Part shown: in pieces, positions 37,766 through 45,888 of the stretch
How positions within the stretch are numbered: the first letter of the stretch is position 1
Layout: each line of letters begins with the position of its first letter
From: RPQJ01 sp963706755
GTDB taxonomy: Bacteria > Pseudomonadota > Gammaproteobacteria > Steroidobacterales > Steroidobacteraceae
Direction: 5' to 3'
NCBI GenBank assembly: GCA_963706755.1
Contig: CAVPNH010000008.1
Location: 1 to 64,000, forward strand
Length of the DNA: 64,000 nt
The notes under the pieces: model-generated
What the model was told of the DNA's origin: nothing
Databases searched by the model: none
Seen by the model: the letters and a program-made list of their open reading frames with translations, nothing else
Made by a program: the position numbers and the translations under genes

Positions 37766-38324
37766 TGACGTCGGATTCTAGCCTGAGGGTCCCGGTGTTC
37801 AACATTGCGCGCAGTCCGCGCGCGTGGATTTCATGTGCGCCGAATCTCACTTCCACCGGCTCCGCGGTCTGCACCACGCCGTCGTCGATGTCATAGGCGA
37901 CCTTGTCCGTGTGGATGACGGCGCCGCCGCGGTCCTCGGCGCCCGTGATCGCGACGCCGCCGGACAGGAACAGCGACTTGCGGTCCTGCGGCATGCGGCC
38001 GTTGAGTGCCGTGACGTGCCAGTTGCCGAGGTCCTTGGCCTTGTAGTCGAGCGCGACGTCCGTGAAGAGCACGCTCTGGTCGCCGAGCTGCTGCTCGATC
38101 TGGCGCGCATGCACGATGAACCTGGGCCGCCCGTTCGCGCCCATCTCGGTCATCGTCGCGTCCGTCGCGAAATACCCGCGCGGCGCGGCGGCCGGCCCGT
38201 GCACGACGTCCGACTCGTCCCACCCCCCGAACAACCCGTACAGGAGCGCGAGGCCCGCCACAAAGGCCGCCAGCGCGACCAGGCGCCCGGTCAGGACGTG
38301 CGTGCGTTGATGAGCAGGTCGCAT
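37746..38324 (-). CDS. lptC: LPS export inner-membrane protein LptC
   Basis: 192 residues from the ATG at 38324 (MRPAHQRTHVLTGRLVALAA), which lies inside the kdsC coding end. One N-terminal membrane helix (GRLVALAAFVAGLALLYGLF) is followed by a jellyroll with YFATDATMTEMGANGRPRF and HTDKVAYDIDDGVVQT. It receives LPS from LptBFG and passes it to LptA. Confidence 0.92.
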   Translation of the reverse strand: MRPAHQRTHVLTGRLVALAAFVAGLALLYGLFGGWDESDVVHGPAAAPRGYFATDATMTEMGANGRPRFIVHARQIEQQLGDQSVLFTDVALDYKAKDLGNWHVTALNGRMPQDRKSLFLSGGVAITGAEDRGGAVIHTDKVAYDIDDGVVQTAEPVEVRFGAHEIHARGLRAMLNTGTLRLESDVNGRFIP

Positions 38325-38785
38325 ACTTCGCGCACCGCGCCACGTCCCCCGGGGGCGGACGTGACCCAATGGACCACGGGCCGGAGCGCGGCGTGGGCAT
38401 CCCCCACGGCAACCGCGAGACCGGCGGCGCCGAGCATCGGCAGGTCGGGCGTGTCGTCGCCGACACAGGCTGTTTCATCGGGGGCGACGCCCAGTTCGCG
38501 GAGCAGCGAGCCAAGTTCGGCCGCCTTGTCGCCCACGCCCTGGCGGACGTGCCGTATGCCGAGTTCCGCGGCGCGCCGCGTCACGGCCGCCGAGTCGCGC
38601 CCCGAGATGATCGCCACCGTCACCCCAGCGCGCTGCAGCGCCACGAGACCGGAGCCGTCGCGCACGTGAAAGACCTTGAGCTCCTCGCCTGCGGGCGAGA
38701 TGTAGAGCCGGCCGTCGGTGAGGACGCCGTCCACGTCCAGCACCAGCAGCTTGATCCGCTTCGCGCGCTCGAGCAGGGCATCCAT
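38291..38785 (-). CDS. kdsC: Kdo 8-phosphate phosphatase
   Basis: A 164-residue HAD phosphatase without a cap domain, acting as a tetramer. LLVLDVDGVLTDGRLYISPAG has the nucleophile Asp, AIISGRDSAAVTRRAAELGI and CVGDDTPDLPML are HAD motifs II-IV. It produces Kdo for LPS core. It starts two bases after kdsD and overlaps lptC by 34 bases. Confidence 0.96.
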   Translation of the reverse strand: MDALLERAKRIKLLVLDVDGVLTDGRLYISPAGEELKVFHVRDGSGLVALQRAGVTVAIISGRDSAAVTRRAAELGIRHVRQGVGDKAAELGSLLRELGVAPDETACVGDDTPDLPMLGAAGLAVAVGDAHAALRPVVHWVTSAPGGRGAVREVCDLLINARTS

Positions 38786-38787
38786 CG

Positions 38788-39762
38788 CTACATCACCCCG
38801 GCGCGCAGCAGGTCGTGAACGTTCAGCGCGCCGACCAGCACGCCCGCGTCGTCCACCACCGGCAGGGCGGTGATGCGATGTTCCTGCATAAGGCGTACCG
38901 CCTCGGCGGCCAGCATGCGCGGCTTCGCGACCCTGCAGCCCGTGGTCATGACCTCGCGCATCGTGGTCGAGTGCACGTCGATCTGGCGGTCGAGCGCGCG
39001 GCGCAGGTCGCCGTCGGTGAAGATGCCGAGCACGCGGCCTCGCTCGTCGAGGACGGTCGTCATGCCGAGGCCCTTGCGGCTCATTTCCAGCAGTCCCGCG
39101 CCGAGCAGGGTGTCGGGGCCTGCGGAGGGCAGCTCCGCGCCGCGGCGCATGACTTCGTCGACGTGCAGCAGCAGGCGCCGGCCGAGGTTGCCCGCCGGGT
39201 GCGAGCGCGCGAAATCCTCCTCGGTGAAGCCGCGCGCCTCGAGCACCGCCACCGCCAGCGCGTCGCCCATCGCGAGCGCCGCAGTCGTGCTGGCCGTCGG
39301 GGCGAGGTTGAGCGGGCAGGCCTCGGCGGGGACGCTGACGTCGAGCGTCACGGTCGCGTAGCGCGCGAGCGTCGAGGCCCGGTTTCCCGTGAGCGCGATG
39401 AGCGGCGCGCCGATGCGCTTGATCAGGGGGAGGATGGTGAGCAGTTCGCCGGTCTCGCCGGAATTCGACAGCGCGATCACGACGTCGCCGGCGATGATCA
39501 TGCCGATGTCGCCGTGGCTGGCCTCGGCCGGGTGCAGGAAGAAGGAGGGGCTTCCGGTGCTCGCCAGCGTCGCGGCGATCTTGCGGCCGACGTGCCCGGA
39601 CTTGCCCATGCCGGTGACGACGGCCCGGCCCTTGCAGTCGAGCAGCAGGCGGCAGGCCGCCGCGAATTCCTCGCCGAGCCGCTCGGCGAGCGCGCCGACG
39701 GCCTCGGCCTCGGTGGCGAGCACGCGGCGTCCGCGAGCGATGGAAGGATCCGGAGGGCGCAT
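38788..39762 (-). CDS. kdsD: Arabinose-5-phosphate isomerase
   Basis: 324 residues from the ATG at 39762 (MRPPDPSIARGRRVLATEAE). The SIS domain has VVTGMGKSGHVGRKIAATLAS and ALSNSGETGELLTILPLIKR; ARSHPAGNLGRRLL leads into a CBS pair (EVMRRGAELPS, HRITALPVVDDAGVL). It converts ribulose 5-phosphate to arabinose 5-phosphate, the Kdo precursor. First gene of the kdsD-kdsC-lptCAB-rpoN-rapZ run, divergent from ibaG with 123 bases between; no promoter there is convincing. Confidence 0.96.
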   Translation of the reverse strand: MRPPDPSIARGRRVLATEAEAVGALAERLGEEFAAACRLLLDCKGRAVVTGMGKSGHVGRKIAATLASTGSPSFFLHPAEASHGDIGMIIAGDVVIALSNSGETGELLTILPLIKRIGAPLIALTGNRASTLARYATVTLDVSVPAEACPLNLAPTASTTAALAMGDALAVAVLEARGFTEEDFARSHPAGNLGRRLLLHVDEVMRRGAELPSAGPDTLLGAGLLEMSRKGLGMTTVLDERGRVLGIFTDGDLRRALDRQIDVHSTTMREVMTTGCRVAKPRMLAAEAVRLMQEHRITALPVVDDAGVLVGALNVHDLLRAGVM

Positions 39763-39885
39763 GTCGCTCAGTGTACTATCCCCGGCCGCCGGATCCCCCA
39801 CCGGCCCCGGTCCCGGGGGCCTCTTTGGCTACGGCTGTTCGATTGCCGGGTTAAACTGGCGCTTTCCCGAGCGAGCCCCCAGGCC

Positions 39886-40134
39886 ATGACTGCAGACGAG
39901 GTGACCCGGTTGATCGAGGCGGGGCTGCCCGCGGCGCGAGTCCGCGTCCTGACGGACGACGACACCCACTTCGAAGCCGTCGTGATCGCCCCGCAGTTCG
40001 ACGGCAAGCGGTCCTTGCAGCGTCACCAGCTCGTCTATGCGGCGCTCGGCGCGCGCATGGGCCGCGAGATCCACGCACTTTCCATCCAGGCCTGGACGCC
40101 CGCCGAGTGGCAGGCCGCACAAGGCCCGGGCTGA
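39886..40134 (+). CDS. ibaG: BolA family protein IbaG
   Basis: 82 residues, with LIEAGLPAARVRVLTDDDTHFEAVVIAPQF in outline (TDDDTHFEAVV core) and KRSLQRHQLVYAALG, the class II KH-like BolA fold. The conserved His in RHQ is the Fe-S ligand used with monothiol glutaredoxins. It precedes murA by 12 bases, as in most Gammaproteobacteria. TTAAACT at 39851-39857 may be part of its promoter, without a clear -35. Confidence 0.9.
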   Translation: MTADEVTRLIEAGLPAARVRVLTDDDTHFEAVVIAPQFDGKRSLQRHQLVYAALGARMGREIHALSIQAWTPAEWQAAQGPG

Positions 40135-40146
40135 CGGGAGCATTCC

Positions 40147-41415
40147 TTGGACAAGCTGCAGATCCGGGGCGGCGTGCCCCTCGATGGCGAAGTGCGGATT
40201 TCCGGCGCCAAGAACGCCACGCTGCCCATCCTCGCGGGCACCCTGCTCGCGGACGGCCCGGTGACGATCGGGAACGTTCCGCACCTGCAGGACGTCACGA
40301 CCATGATCGAGCTGCTGGGTCGCATGGGCGCCAGCGTCACCGTGGACGAGCGCATGCGCATCGAGGTCGACCCGCGCACGCTGCGCGAGACCTTCGCGCC
40401 CTACGAACTCGTGAAGACCATGCGCGCTGCGATCCTGGTGCTGGGGCCGCTGGTGGCCCGGCACGGCTCGGCCGACGTGTCCCTGCCGGGCGGCTGCGCA
40501 ATCGGCGCGCGGCCGGTGAACATCCACGTCGCCGGACTGCAGGCGATGGGCGCCGAGGTCCACATCGAGAACGGCTACATCAAGGCCCGTGCCGGGCGCC
40601 TCAGGGGCGCGCGCATCGTGCTCGAGACCGTGACGGTCACCGGCACCGAGAACCTCATGATGGCCGCCTGCCTCGCGGAGGGCCGCACGATCCTCGAGAA
40701 CGCGGCGCGCGAACCCGAGATCGTGGACCTGGCGCTATTCCTGAACGCGATGGGCGCGAAAGTGTCGGGGTACGGCACCGACACGATCACCATCGACGGC
40801 GTCGAGTCCCTGCACGGCGGAAGCTACGACGTGCTGCCGGATCGCATCGAGGCCGGTACCTATCTCGTGGCCGGGGCGATCACCGGCGGCCGCGTCCGCG
40901 CGCGCGGCGCACGCGCGGAGCACCTGGATGCGGTGCTCGCGAAGCTCGAGGAAGCAGGTGCAGAGGTCATCCGGGGGGAGAACTTCGTCGAGGTGGACAT
41001 GAAGGGACGGCGGCCCCGCGCCGTGGACATCCGCACCGCGCCGCACCCGGGTTTCCCGACGGACATGCAGGCGCAGTTCGCCGCGCTCAACACCGTGGCC
41101 GACGGCGTGGGGACGATCGTCGAGACGATCTTCGAGAACCGCTTCATGCACATGCTCGAGATGCGCCGCATGGGCGCGGAGATCAGGCTCGAGGGCAACA
41201 CCGCCATCATCCGGGGCGTCCCGAAGCTCACGGCCGCCCCGGTCATGGCGACCGACCTCCGGGCCTCGGCGAGCCTCGTACTGGCCGGCCTGGTCGCGGA
41301 GGGCACGACCGAGATCGAGCGCATCTACCACATTGATCGTGGCTACGAGTGCATCGAGGAGAAGCTGCAGGGGCTGGGTGCGCAGATCCGGCGGCTGGGC
41401 CGGGGTCGGAAATAG
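40147..41415 (+). CDS. murA: UDP-GlcNAc enolpyruvyl transferase
   Basis: First committed enzyme of peptidoglycan synthesis. 422 residues from a TTG at 40147 (LDKLQIRGGVPLDGEVRISG) with GGGAG upstream. KNATLPILAGTLL includes the UDP-GlcNAc-binding Lys/Asn, and SLPGGCAIGARPVNIHV contains the fosfomycin-sensitive catalytic Cys. FPTDMQAQFAALNTVADG and HIDRGYECIEEKLQ are further landmarks. It ends RK-TAG, with the AAATAG forming the edge of the downstream repeat. Confidence 0.98.
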   Translation: MDKLQIRGGVPLDGEVRISGAKNATLPILAGTLLADGPVTIGNVPHLQDVTTMIELLGRMGASVTVDERMRIEVDPRTLRETFAPYELVKTMRAAILVLGPLVARHGSADVSLPGGCAIGARPVNIHVAGLQAMGAEVHIENGYIKARAGRLRGARIVLETVTVTGTENLMMAACLAEGRTILENAAREPEIVDLALFLNAMGAKVSGYGTDTITIDGVESLHGGSYDVLPDRIEAGTYLVAGAITGGRVRARGARAEHLDAVLAKLEEAGAEVIRGENFVEVDMKGRRPRAVDIRTAPHPGFPTDMQAQFAALNTVADGVGTIVETIFENRFMHMLEMRRMGAEIRLEGNTAIIRGVPKLTAAPVMATDLRASASLVLAGLVAEGTTEIERIYHIDRGYECIEEKLQGLGAQIRRLGRGRK

Positions 41416-41621
41416 TCAGCAGTGATCAGCGGTTAGGGGAGAAGAGAAGGGGGTAATGATCAGGGGGTAGTAGGATCAGGAAAGGGGTTCGTGACTGGCG
41501 GTTAGGGGTTAGCAGGACCCCGGTATCGTGACGTTGCCACGCCTCACTAACCGCTGACCGCTGATCATTCAACGCTTTCCTGCTCCTACTACCCCCTGCC
41601 CCCTAGTCATTACCCCCCAAT
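41413..41621. repeat. Long composite inverted repeat between murA and petA
   Basis: This fills most of the 328-base gap. 41449-41484 (GGGGGTAATGAT...AGTAGGATCAGGAAAG) and 41575-41618 are imperfect reverse complements. An inner pair, TGATCAGCGGTTAG (41423-41436) and CACTAACCGCTGACCGCTGATCA (41545-41567), uses the CACTAACCGCTG unit seen elsewhere. The AAATAG at its left edge is the murA stop. No protein-coding capacity is seen. Confidence 0.75.
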
Positions 41622-41644
41622 TCCGGCACGCCCTCCGCCGGCCG

Positions 41645-41672
41645 CTGCCGACTCCCCGCGATCCGCTATAAT
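41645..41672 (+). promoter_or_regulatory. petABC promoter
   Basis: A perfect -10 TATAAT (41667-41672) with a weak -35 CTGCCG (41645-41650), spacer 16. Transcription would start near 41679, 65 bases before the petA ATG, which has GAGGAG nine bases upstream. Confidence 0.6.
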
Positions 41673-41743
41673 TCCTTGCTGCCCACGGCGGTCTCCCGCG
41701 GCCCGCCCCGGCAAGCAGTCGAACTCGCCGAGGAGAGCGCTGG

Positions 41744-42334
41744 ATGACCGAAGAAGTCGATACGGGCAGGCGTCACTTCCTGACCGTGGCCACCGTCGCG
41801 ACGGGCGCCGTAGGCGCTGCTTTCGTCGCCGTACCCTTCCTGGCCTCATGGAAACCGAGTGCCCGTGCCAAGGCGATGGGCGCGCCGGTCGAGGTGGACG
41901 TGAGCAAGCTCGAACCTGGCGCCATGCTCAAGGTCGAGTGGCGCGGCAAGGCGATCTACGTCGTCAGCCGCACCCCGCAGATGCTCGAGGGGATCAAGGG
42001 CCACGACGATCGACTGCGAGACCCGGGCTCCAGCGAGTCCGAGCAGCCGGCGTTTGCCAAGAATCCCGCCCGCGCCCTCAAGCCCGAGTACCTCGTGGTG
42101 GCCGGCGTGTGCACGCACCTGGGCTGCGCGCCGCTCGACAAGTTCGCACCGGGCGACGCGACGGTTTCCGCCGACTGGCCGGGCGGCTTCTTCTGCCCCT
42201 GCCACGGCTCGAAGTTCGACCTGTCGGGCCGTGTCTTCAAGGACGTTCCGGCGCCGACCAACCTGGTGGTGCCGCCGTACCGCTACCTCAGCGACACGCG
42301 GATCCTCATCGGCGCTGAAACGGGGAACGGATGA
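41744..42334 (+). CDS. petA: Rieske iron-sulfur subunit of cytochrome bc1
   Basis: 196 residues. A twin-arginine-type N-terminus (DTGRRHFLTVATVATGAVGA) also acts as membrane anchor. VCTHLGCAPLD and FFCPCHGSKFDLSGRVF supply the two Cys and two His ligands of the 2Fe-2S cluster. It overlaps petB by four bases and is first in petABC. Confidence 0.98.
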   Translation: MTEEVDTGRRHFLTVATVATGAVGAAFVAVPFLASWKPSARAKAMGAPVEVDVSKLEPGAMLKVEWRGKAIYVVSRTPQMLEGIKGHDDRLRDPGSSESEQPAFAKNPARALKPEYLVVAGVCTHLGCAPLDKFAPGDATVSADWPGGFFCPCHGSKFDLSGRVFKDVPAPTNLVVPPYRYLSDTRILIGAETGNG

Positions 42335-43596
42335 TGGCCAGCACGAACCAGACTGCCCGCACGGACGGCGGCCGCATCAAAGCGCTCGTCGGCTGGATCG
42401 ACGACCGGTTTCCGCTGACCAAGCTCTGGAAGGAGCAGGTCGCGGAGTACTACGCGCCGAAGAACATGAACTTCTGGTACTACTTCGGCTCGCTCGCGAT
42501 GCTGGTGCTGGTGCTGCAGATCCTGACCGGCATCTTCCTGACGATGAACTACAAGCCCTCGGCGGCCGAGGCCTTCGGTTCCGTCGAGTACATCATGCGG
42601 GACGTCGAATGGGGCTGGCTCATCCGGTACATGCACTCGACCGGCGCCTCGGCCTTCTTCATCGTCGTCTACCTGCACATGTTCCGCGCCCTGTTGTACG
42701 GGTCGTACCAGAAGCCGCGCGAACTGCTGTGGATCTTCGGGATGCTGATCTACTTCGCGCTGATGGCGGAAGGATTCTTCGGCTACCTCCTGCCCTGGGG
42801 CAACATGTCCTACTGGGGCGCGCAGGTCATCGTGTCGCTGTTCGGCGCCATCCCGTACGTGGGCGACTCGCTCACCGAGTGGATTCGCGGCGATTTCTAC
42901 ATCTCCGACGTGACGCTCAACCGCTTCTTCGCACTGCACGTGATTGCGATTCCCTTTGCGCTCGTGTTCCTGGTGATCGCGCACCTCATGGCGCTGCACG
43001 AGGTGGGCTCGAACAACCCGGACGGCGTCGAGATCAAGAAGGTGAAGGGCCCGGACGGCATCCCGCTGGACGGCATCGCCTTCCACCCGTACTACACGGT
43101 CAAGGACATGGTAGGCGTCGGCGTGTTCCTGATCCTGTTCTGCCTGGTCATCTTCTTCGCGCCGACCATGGGCGGCTATTTCCTCGAGCACGCCAACTTC
43201 GAGCCGGCGAATGCGCTGCAGACGCCGCCGCACATCGCGCCGGTCTGGTACTACACGCCGTTCTACGCGATCCTGCGCTCGGTGCCGAACAAGCCGCTCG
43301 GCGCCGCACTGATGGGCGTTGCCGTGGTGTTGTTCGTGTTCCTGCCGTGGCTCGATCGCAGCAAGGTGAAGTCCATCCGCTACCGCGGCCCGCTGTCCAA
43401 GTTCTTCATCACCGCCTTCGCCATCAGCTTCCTCGCGCTCGGCTACCTCGGCATGCAGCCGGTGACGCCGACCTACACGATGGCCGCGCGCGTCTTCGCG
43501 ACGGTGTACTTCGCCTTCTTCCTGCTGATGCCGTGGTACACGAGCATCGACAAGACCAAGCCCGTGCCCACGAGGGTCACCTACCATGCGCACTAA
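42331..43596 (+). CDS. petB: Cytochrome b subunit of bc1
   Basis: 421 residues, about eight to nine membrane helices. GWLIRYMHSTGASAFF and VVYLHMFRALLYGSY, then FFALHVIAIPFALVFLVIAHL carry the four haem-ligating His. LLPWGNMSYWGAQV and the Qo-site PPEW equivalent, here ALQTPPHIAPVWYY, are present: the usual PEW is replaced by the PVW type common in proteobacteria. It overlaps petA and petC. Confidence 0.97.
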   Translation: MMASTNQTARTDGGRIKALVGWIDDRFPLTKLWKEQVAEYYAPKNMNFWYYFGSLAMLVLVLQILTGIFLTMNYKPSAAEAFGSVEYIMRDVEWGWLIRYMHSTGASAFFIVVYLHMFRALLYGSYQKPRELLWIFGMLIYFALMAEGFFGYLLPWGNMSYWGAQVIVSLFGAIPYVGDSLTEWIRGDFYISDVTLNRFFALHVIAIPFALVFLVIAHLMALHEVGSNNPDGVEIKKVKGPDGIPLDGIAFHPYYTVKDMVGVGVFLILFCLVIFFAPTMGGYFLEHANFEPANALQTPPHIAPVWYYTPFYAILRSVPNKPLGAALMGVAVVLFVFLPWLDRSKVKSIRYRGPLSKFFITAFAISFLALGYLGMQPVTPTYTMAARVFATVYFAFFLLMPWYTSIDKTKPVPTRVTYHAH

Positions 43597-44326
43597 GCTT
43601 CTCGTCCTCCTCGCCGCGCTGGCGCCGGTCGCGGCGTTCGCTGCGGGCGGCGAGGCGCGCCTCGATCACGTCGGCATCGACGTGGCGAACAAGCCGGCCC
43701 TGCAGCGCGGCGCGCGCAACTTCGTGAACTACTGCCTCGGCTGCCACTCGGCGAAGTACGTGCGCTACAACCGCATGGCCGCGGACATCGGCATCACCGA
43801 GCAGCAGCTGATCGACAACCTGATGTTCACGGGCGAGCGCCCGCACGACACGATGCGCATCGGCATCGACCCGGACCAGGCCAGGCGCTGGTTCGGCGTC
43901 GTTCCGCCGGACCTCTCGCTGATCGCGCGCGCACGCGGCACCGATTACCTGTACACGTTCCTGCGCTCGTTCTACGCCGACCCCGCCAGGCCCACTGGCG
44001 TGAACAACATCGTGCTGCCGGGCACGGCGATGCCGCACGTGCTCTGGCAGCTGCAGGGCGTGCAGGAGGCGGTCTGGGAAGGGCACCCGGACGCGCAGGG
44101 CAACGTGCAGAAGCAATTCAAGGAATTCAAGCTCGCGACGCCCGGCACCATGGCGCCCGAGGAGTTCGACGGGTTCGTGCGCGACACGGTCACGTTCCTC
44201 GAGTACATCGGCGAGCCGGCGCGCCTGCAGCGCGAATCGCTCGGCTTCCCGGTCATCGCCTTCCTGGTCTTCTTCACGCTGCTCGCCTGGGCGCTGAAGA
44301 AGGAGTACTGGAAGGACGTCAAGTAG
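43586..44326 (+). CDS. petC: Cytochrome c1 subunit of bc1
   Basis: 246 residues. Signal peptide TKLLVLLAALAPVAAFAAGG; haem site VNYCLGCHSAKYV; the sixth ligand Met is in LPGTAMPHVLWQLQG; one C-terminal helix (LGFPVIAFLVFFTLLAWAL) anchors it. It completes the complex that passes electrons from quinol to cytochrome c. A cluster of hairpin repeats starts right at its TAG. Confidence 0.97.
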   Translation: MRTKLLVLLAALAPVAAFAAGGEARLDHVGIDVANKPALQRGARNFVNYCLGCHSAKYVRYNRMAADIGITEQQLIDNLMFTGERPHDTMRIGIDPDQARRWFGVVPPDLSLIARARGTDYLYTFLRSFYADPARPTGVNNIVLPGTAMPHVLWQLQGVQEAVWEGHPDAQGNVQKQFKEFKLATPGTMAPEEFDGFVRDTVTFLEYIGEPARLQRESLGFPVIAFLVFFTLLAWALKKEYWKDVK

Positions 44327-44329
44327 GGG

Positions 44330-44404
44330 AAATAGGGGACATTCCCCTATTTTCCTGGAAATAGGGGAATGTCCCCTATTTCCCCGCACAGGGGGAATGT
44401 CCCC
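44330..44404. repeat. Three GGGGACATTCCCC hairpins between petC and sspA
   Basis: A direct copy (44330-44352, arms AAATAGGGGA and TCCCCTATTT), an inverted copy (44359-44381) and a short GGGGGAATGTCCCC (44391-44404) occupy the gap. They may separate bc1 from sspAB expression by termination or processing. Confidence 0.85.
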
Positions 44405-44427
44405 ATCGCAGGAGAGCCCGCGCTTTG

Positions 44428-45024
44428 ATGACGTTGTTCTCCCGTGGGGACGATCCGCGCAGCCACCGCGTGCGGATCGTCGCGGCGGCGAAAGGCCTCG
44501 AGATCCGGGTCGTCGACGTCGATCCGGCCCGGCCGCCCGAGGACCTGATCGACCTGAATCCGTACCAGGCGGTACCGACGCTCGTCGACCGCGACCTGGT
44601 CGTCTACGAGGCCGGAATCATCTGCCAGTACCTGGATGAGCGCTTTCCCGCACCGGCGCTGCTGCCGCCCGACCCGGCGGCGCGGGCGCAGGCGCGGGTC
44701 GCGCTGCACCGTGTCGAACTGGACTGGTACGCGCTCGTGCCCGCGCTCGAGGCGGCCGATCGCCGGGAGTCGCAGAAGGCCAGGCGACTGCTGCTCGAGA
44801 GCGTGGTCGCGTCCGAGTCGCTGTTCCGCGTGCGGCAGTGGTTCCTGTCGGACCAGTTTTCCCTGCTCGACGCGGCCGTCGCGCCCATCCTCTGGCGGCT
44901 GCCGCGCTGGGGCGTGGAACTGCCTGCGGCCGCGCTGGCCGTGGAGCGCTACGCGAAGCGCGTCTTCTCGCATCCCGCGTTTGTCGCGAGCCTGAGCCGC
45001 GACGAGCGGGAGATGAGGGCTTGA
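44428..45024 (+). CDS. sspA: Stringent starvation protein A
   Basis: 198 residues from the ATG at 44428 (MTLFSRGDDPRSHRVRIV), aligned with the MTLFS of E. coli; a TTG three bases earlier is possible. It has a glutathione-S-transferase fold: LNPYQAVPTLVDRDLVVYEAGIICQYLDERFP in outline (core VPTLVDRDLVVYEA), then FSLLDAAVAPILWRLP. SspA binds RNA polymerase and sigma-70. The surface loop FPAPAL replaces the FPHPPL of E. coli. It overlaps sspB by TTGA. Confidence 0.93.
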   Translation: MTLFSRGDDPRSHRVRIVAAAKGLEIRVVDVDPARPPEDLIDLNPYQAVPTLVDRDLVVYEAGIICQYLDERFPAPALLPPDPAARAQARVALHRVELDWYALVPALEAADRRESQKARRLLLESVVASESLFRVRQWFLSDQFSLLDAAVAPILWRLPRWGVELPAAALAVERYAKRVFSHPAFVASLSRDEREMRA

Positions 45025-45434
45025 AGTCGCGCAGGCCCTACCTGCTGCGCGCCATTCACGAGTGGATCTGCGACAGCGACTGCACGCCGCACATCGTCGT
45101 GGATGCGGGCATGACGGGCGTGGACGTGCCGCGCCAGTACGTGCGCGACGGCAAGATCATCCTGAACGTCAGCTGGAACGCGACCTCGCAGCTCAAGATC
45201 GGCAACGATGAACTCAGTTTCAGCGGCCGGTTCGGCGGCGCCGCCATGGTCGTGCGGGTTCCCGTCGAGGCGGTGCTCGCGATCTACGCACGCGAGACCG
45301 GCCAGGGAATGATCTTCGCCGACGACGAAGGCGGGCCCGCGCCGACGCCTGAGGGGGCGCCGCCCGACGGCGCGCCGACGGAGCCGCCGCCGAAGCCGGC
45401 CGCGGGCAGGGCGAAGCTGAAGGTGGTCAAGTAG
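45021..45434 (+). CDS. sspB: ClpXP adaptor SspB
   Basis: 137 residues from a TTG overlapping the sspA stop. RPYLLRAIHEWICDSDCTPH, HIVVDAGMTGVDVP and ILNVSWNATSQLKIGNDEL form the ssrA-tag-binding domain. A Pro-rich linker (GAPPDGAPTEPPPKPA) leads to the C-terminal ClpX-docking tail RAKLKVVK. It delivers ssrA-tagged proteins to ClpXP. Confidence 0.94.
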   Translation: MKSRRPYLLRAIHEWICDSDCTPHIVVDAGMTGVDVPRQYVRDGKIILNVSWNATSQLKIGNDELSFSGRFGGAAMVVRVPVEAVLAIYARETGQGMIFADDEGGPAPTPEGAPPDGAPTEPPPKPAAGRAKLKVVK

Positions 45435-45513
45435 GAAAGCGGATAGTGGCTAGCGGATAGTGAAGAGCCTCCGACTCTTACCATCCGCTATCCGCTAGTC
45501 ACTGTCCGCTTCC
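45433..45513. repeat. Long hairpin of CACTATCCGCT units between sspB and yraN
   Basis: 45433-45466 (GGAAAGCGGATAGTGGCTAG and on) pairs imperfectly with 45475-45513 (ending CACTGTCCGCTTCC), around a loop CCTCCGA. It is built from the same CACTA-CCGCT units as the segments at 28612 and 41545. It sits between convergent genes and is a likely bidirectional terminator or stabiliser, without a T-run. Confidence 0.8.
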
Positions 45514-45516
45514 GCT

Positions 45517-45888
45517 TCACAGCCTGAACGCATCCCGGATCCAGTCGATTTCCCCGGCGCTGCCGGTCCCGCCGCTGATCGCGACGACGTCGAAGCGTGC
45601 CGGCAGCCGCCGGTACTCGGGGCGGGTGAGCAGCAGGTGCTTCGCCGCGAGCGCGACACGACGTTGCTTTCGGTGACCGACGCTCGCCGCCGCGCCGCCG
45701 AAGTCGCCCGAACTGCGCAGCCGCACCTCGACCAGCACGAGCGTGGAACCCTCCTGCATCACGAGGTCGATCTCTCCGCCGCGGCAACGGTAGTTTCGCT
45801 CGAGCAGCCTCAGGCCCGCGGACTCGAGGTGGCGCAACGCGGCGTCCTCGCCGCGCCGGCCGACGCTGGTCGTCGTCTCAGGGCTCAC
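45517..45888 (-). CDS. yraN: UPF0102 nuclease-fold protein YraN
   Basis: 123 residues. GRRGEDAALRHLESAGLRLL, RGGEIDLVMQEG and LVLVEVRLRSSGDFGGAAAS carry the Glu-Asp-Glu pattern of the Holliday-junction-resolvase-like fold; VGHRKQRRVALAAKHLL follows. The biochemical role is unproven. It overlaps the end of lpoA by 11 bases, as is usual. Confidence 0.92.
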   Translation of the reverse strand: MSPETTTSVGRRGEDAALRHLESAGLRLLERNYRCRGGEIDLVMQEGSTLVLVEVRLRSSGDFGGAAASVGHRKQRRVALAAKHLLLTRPEYRRLPARFDVVAISGGTGSAGEIDWIRDAFRL

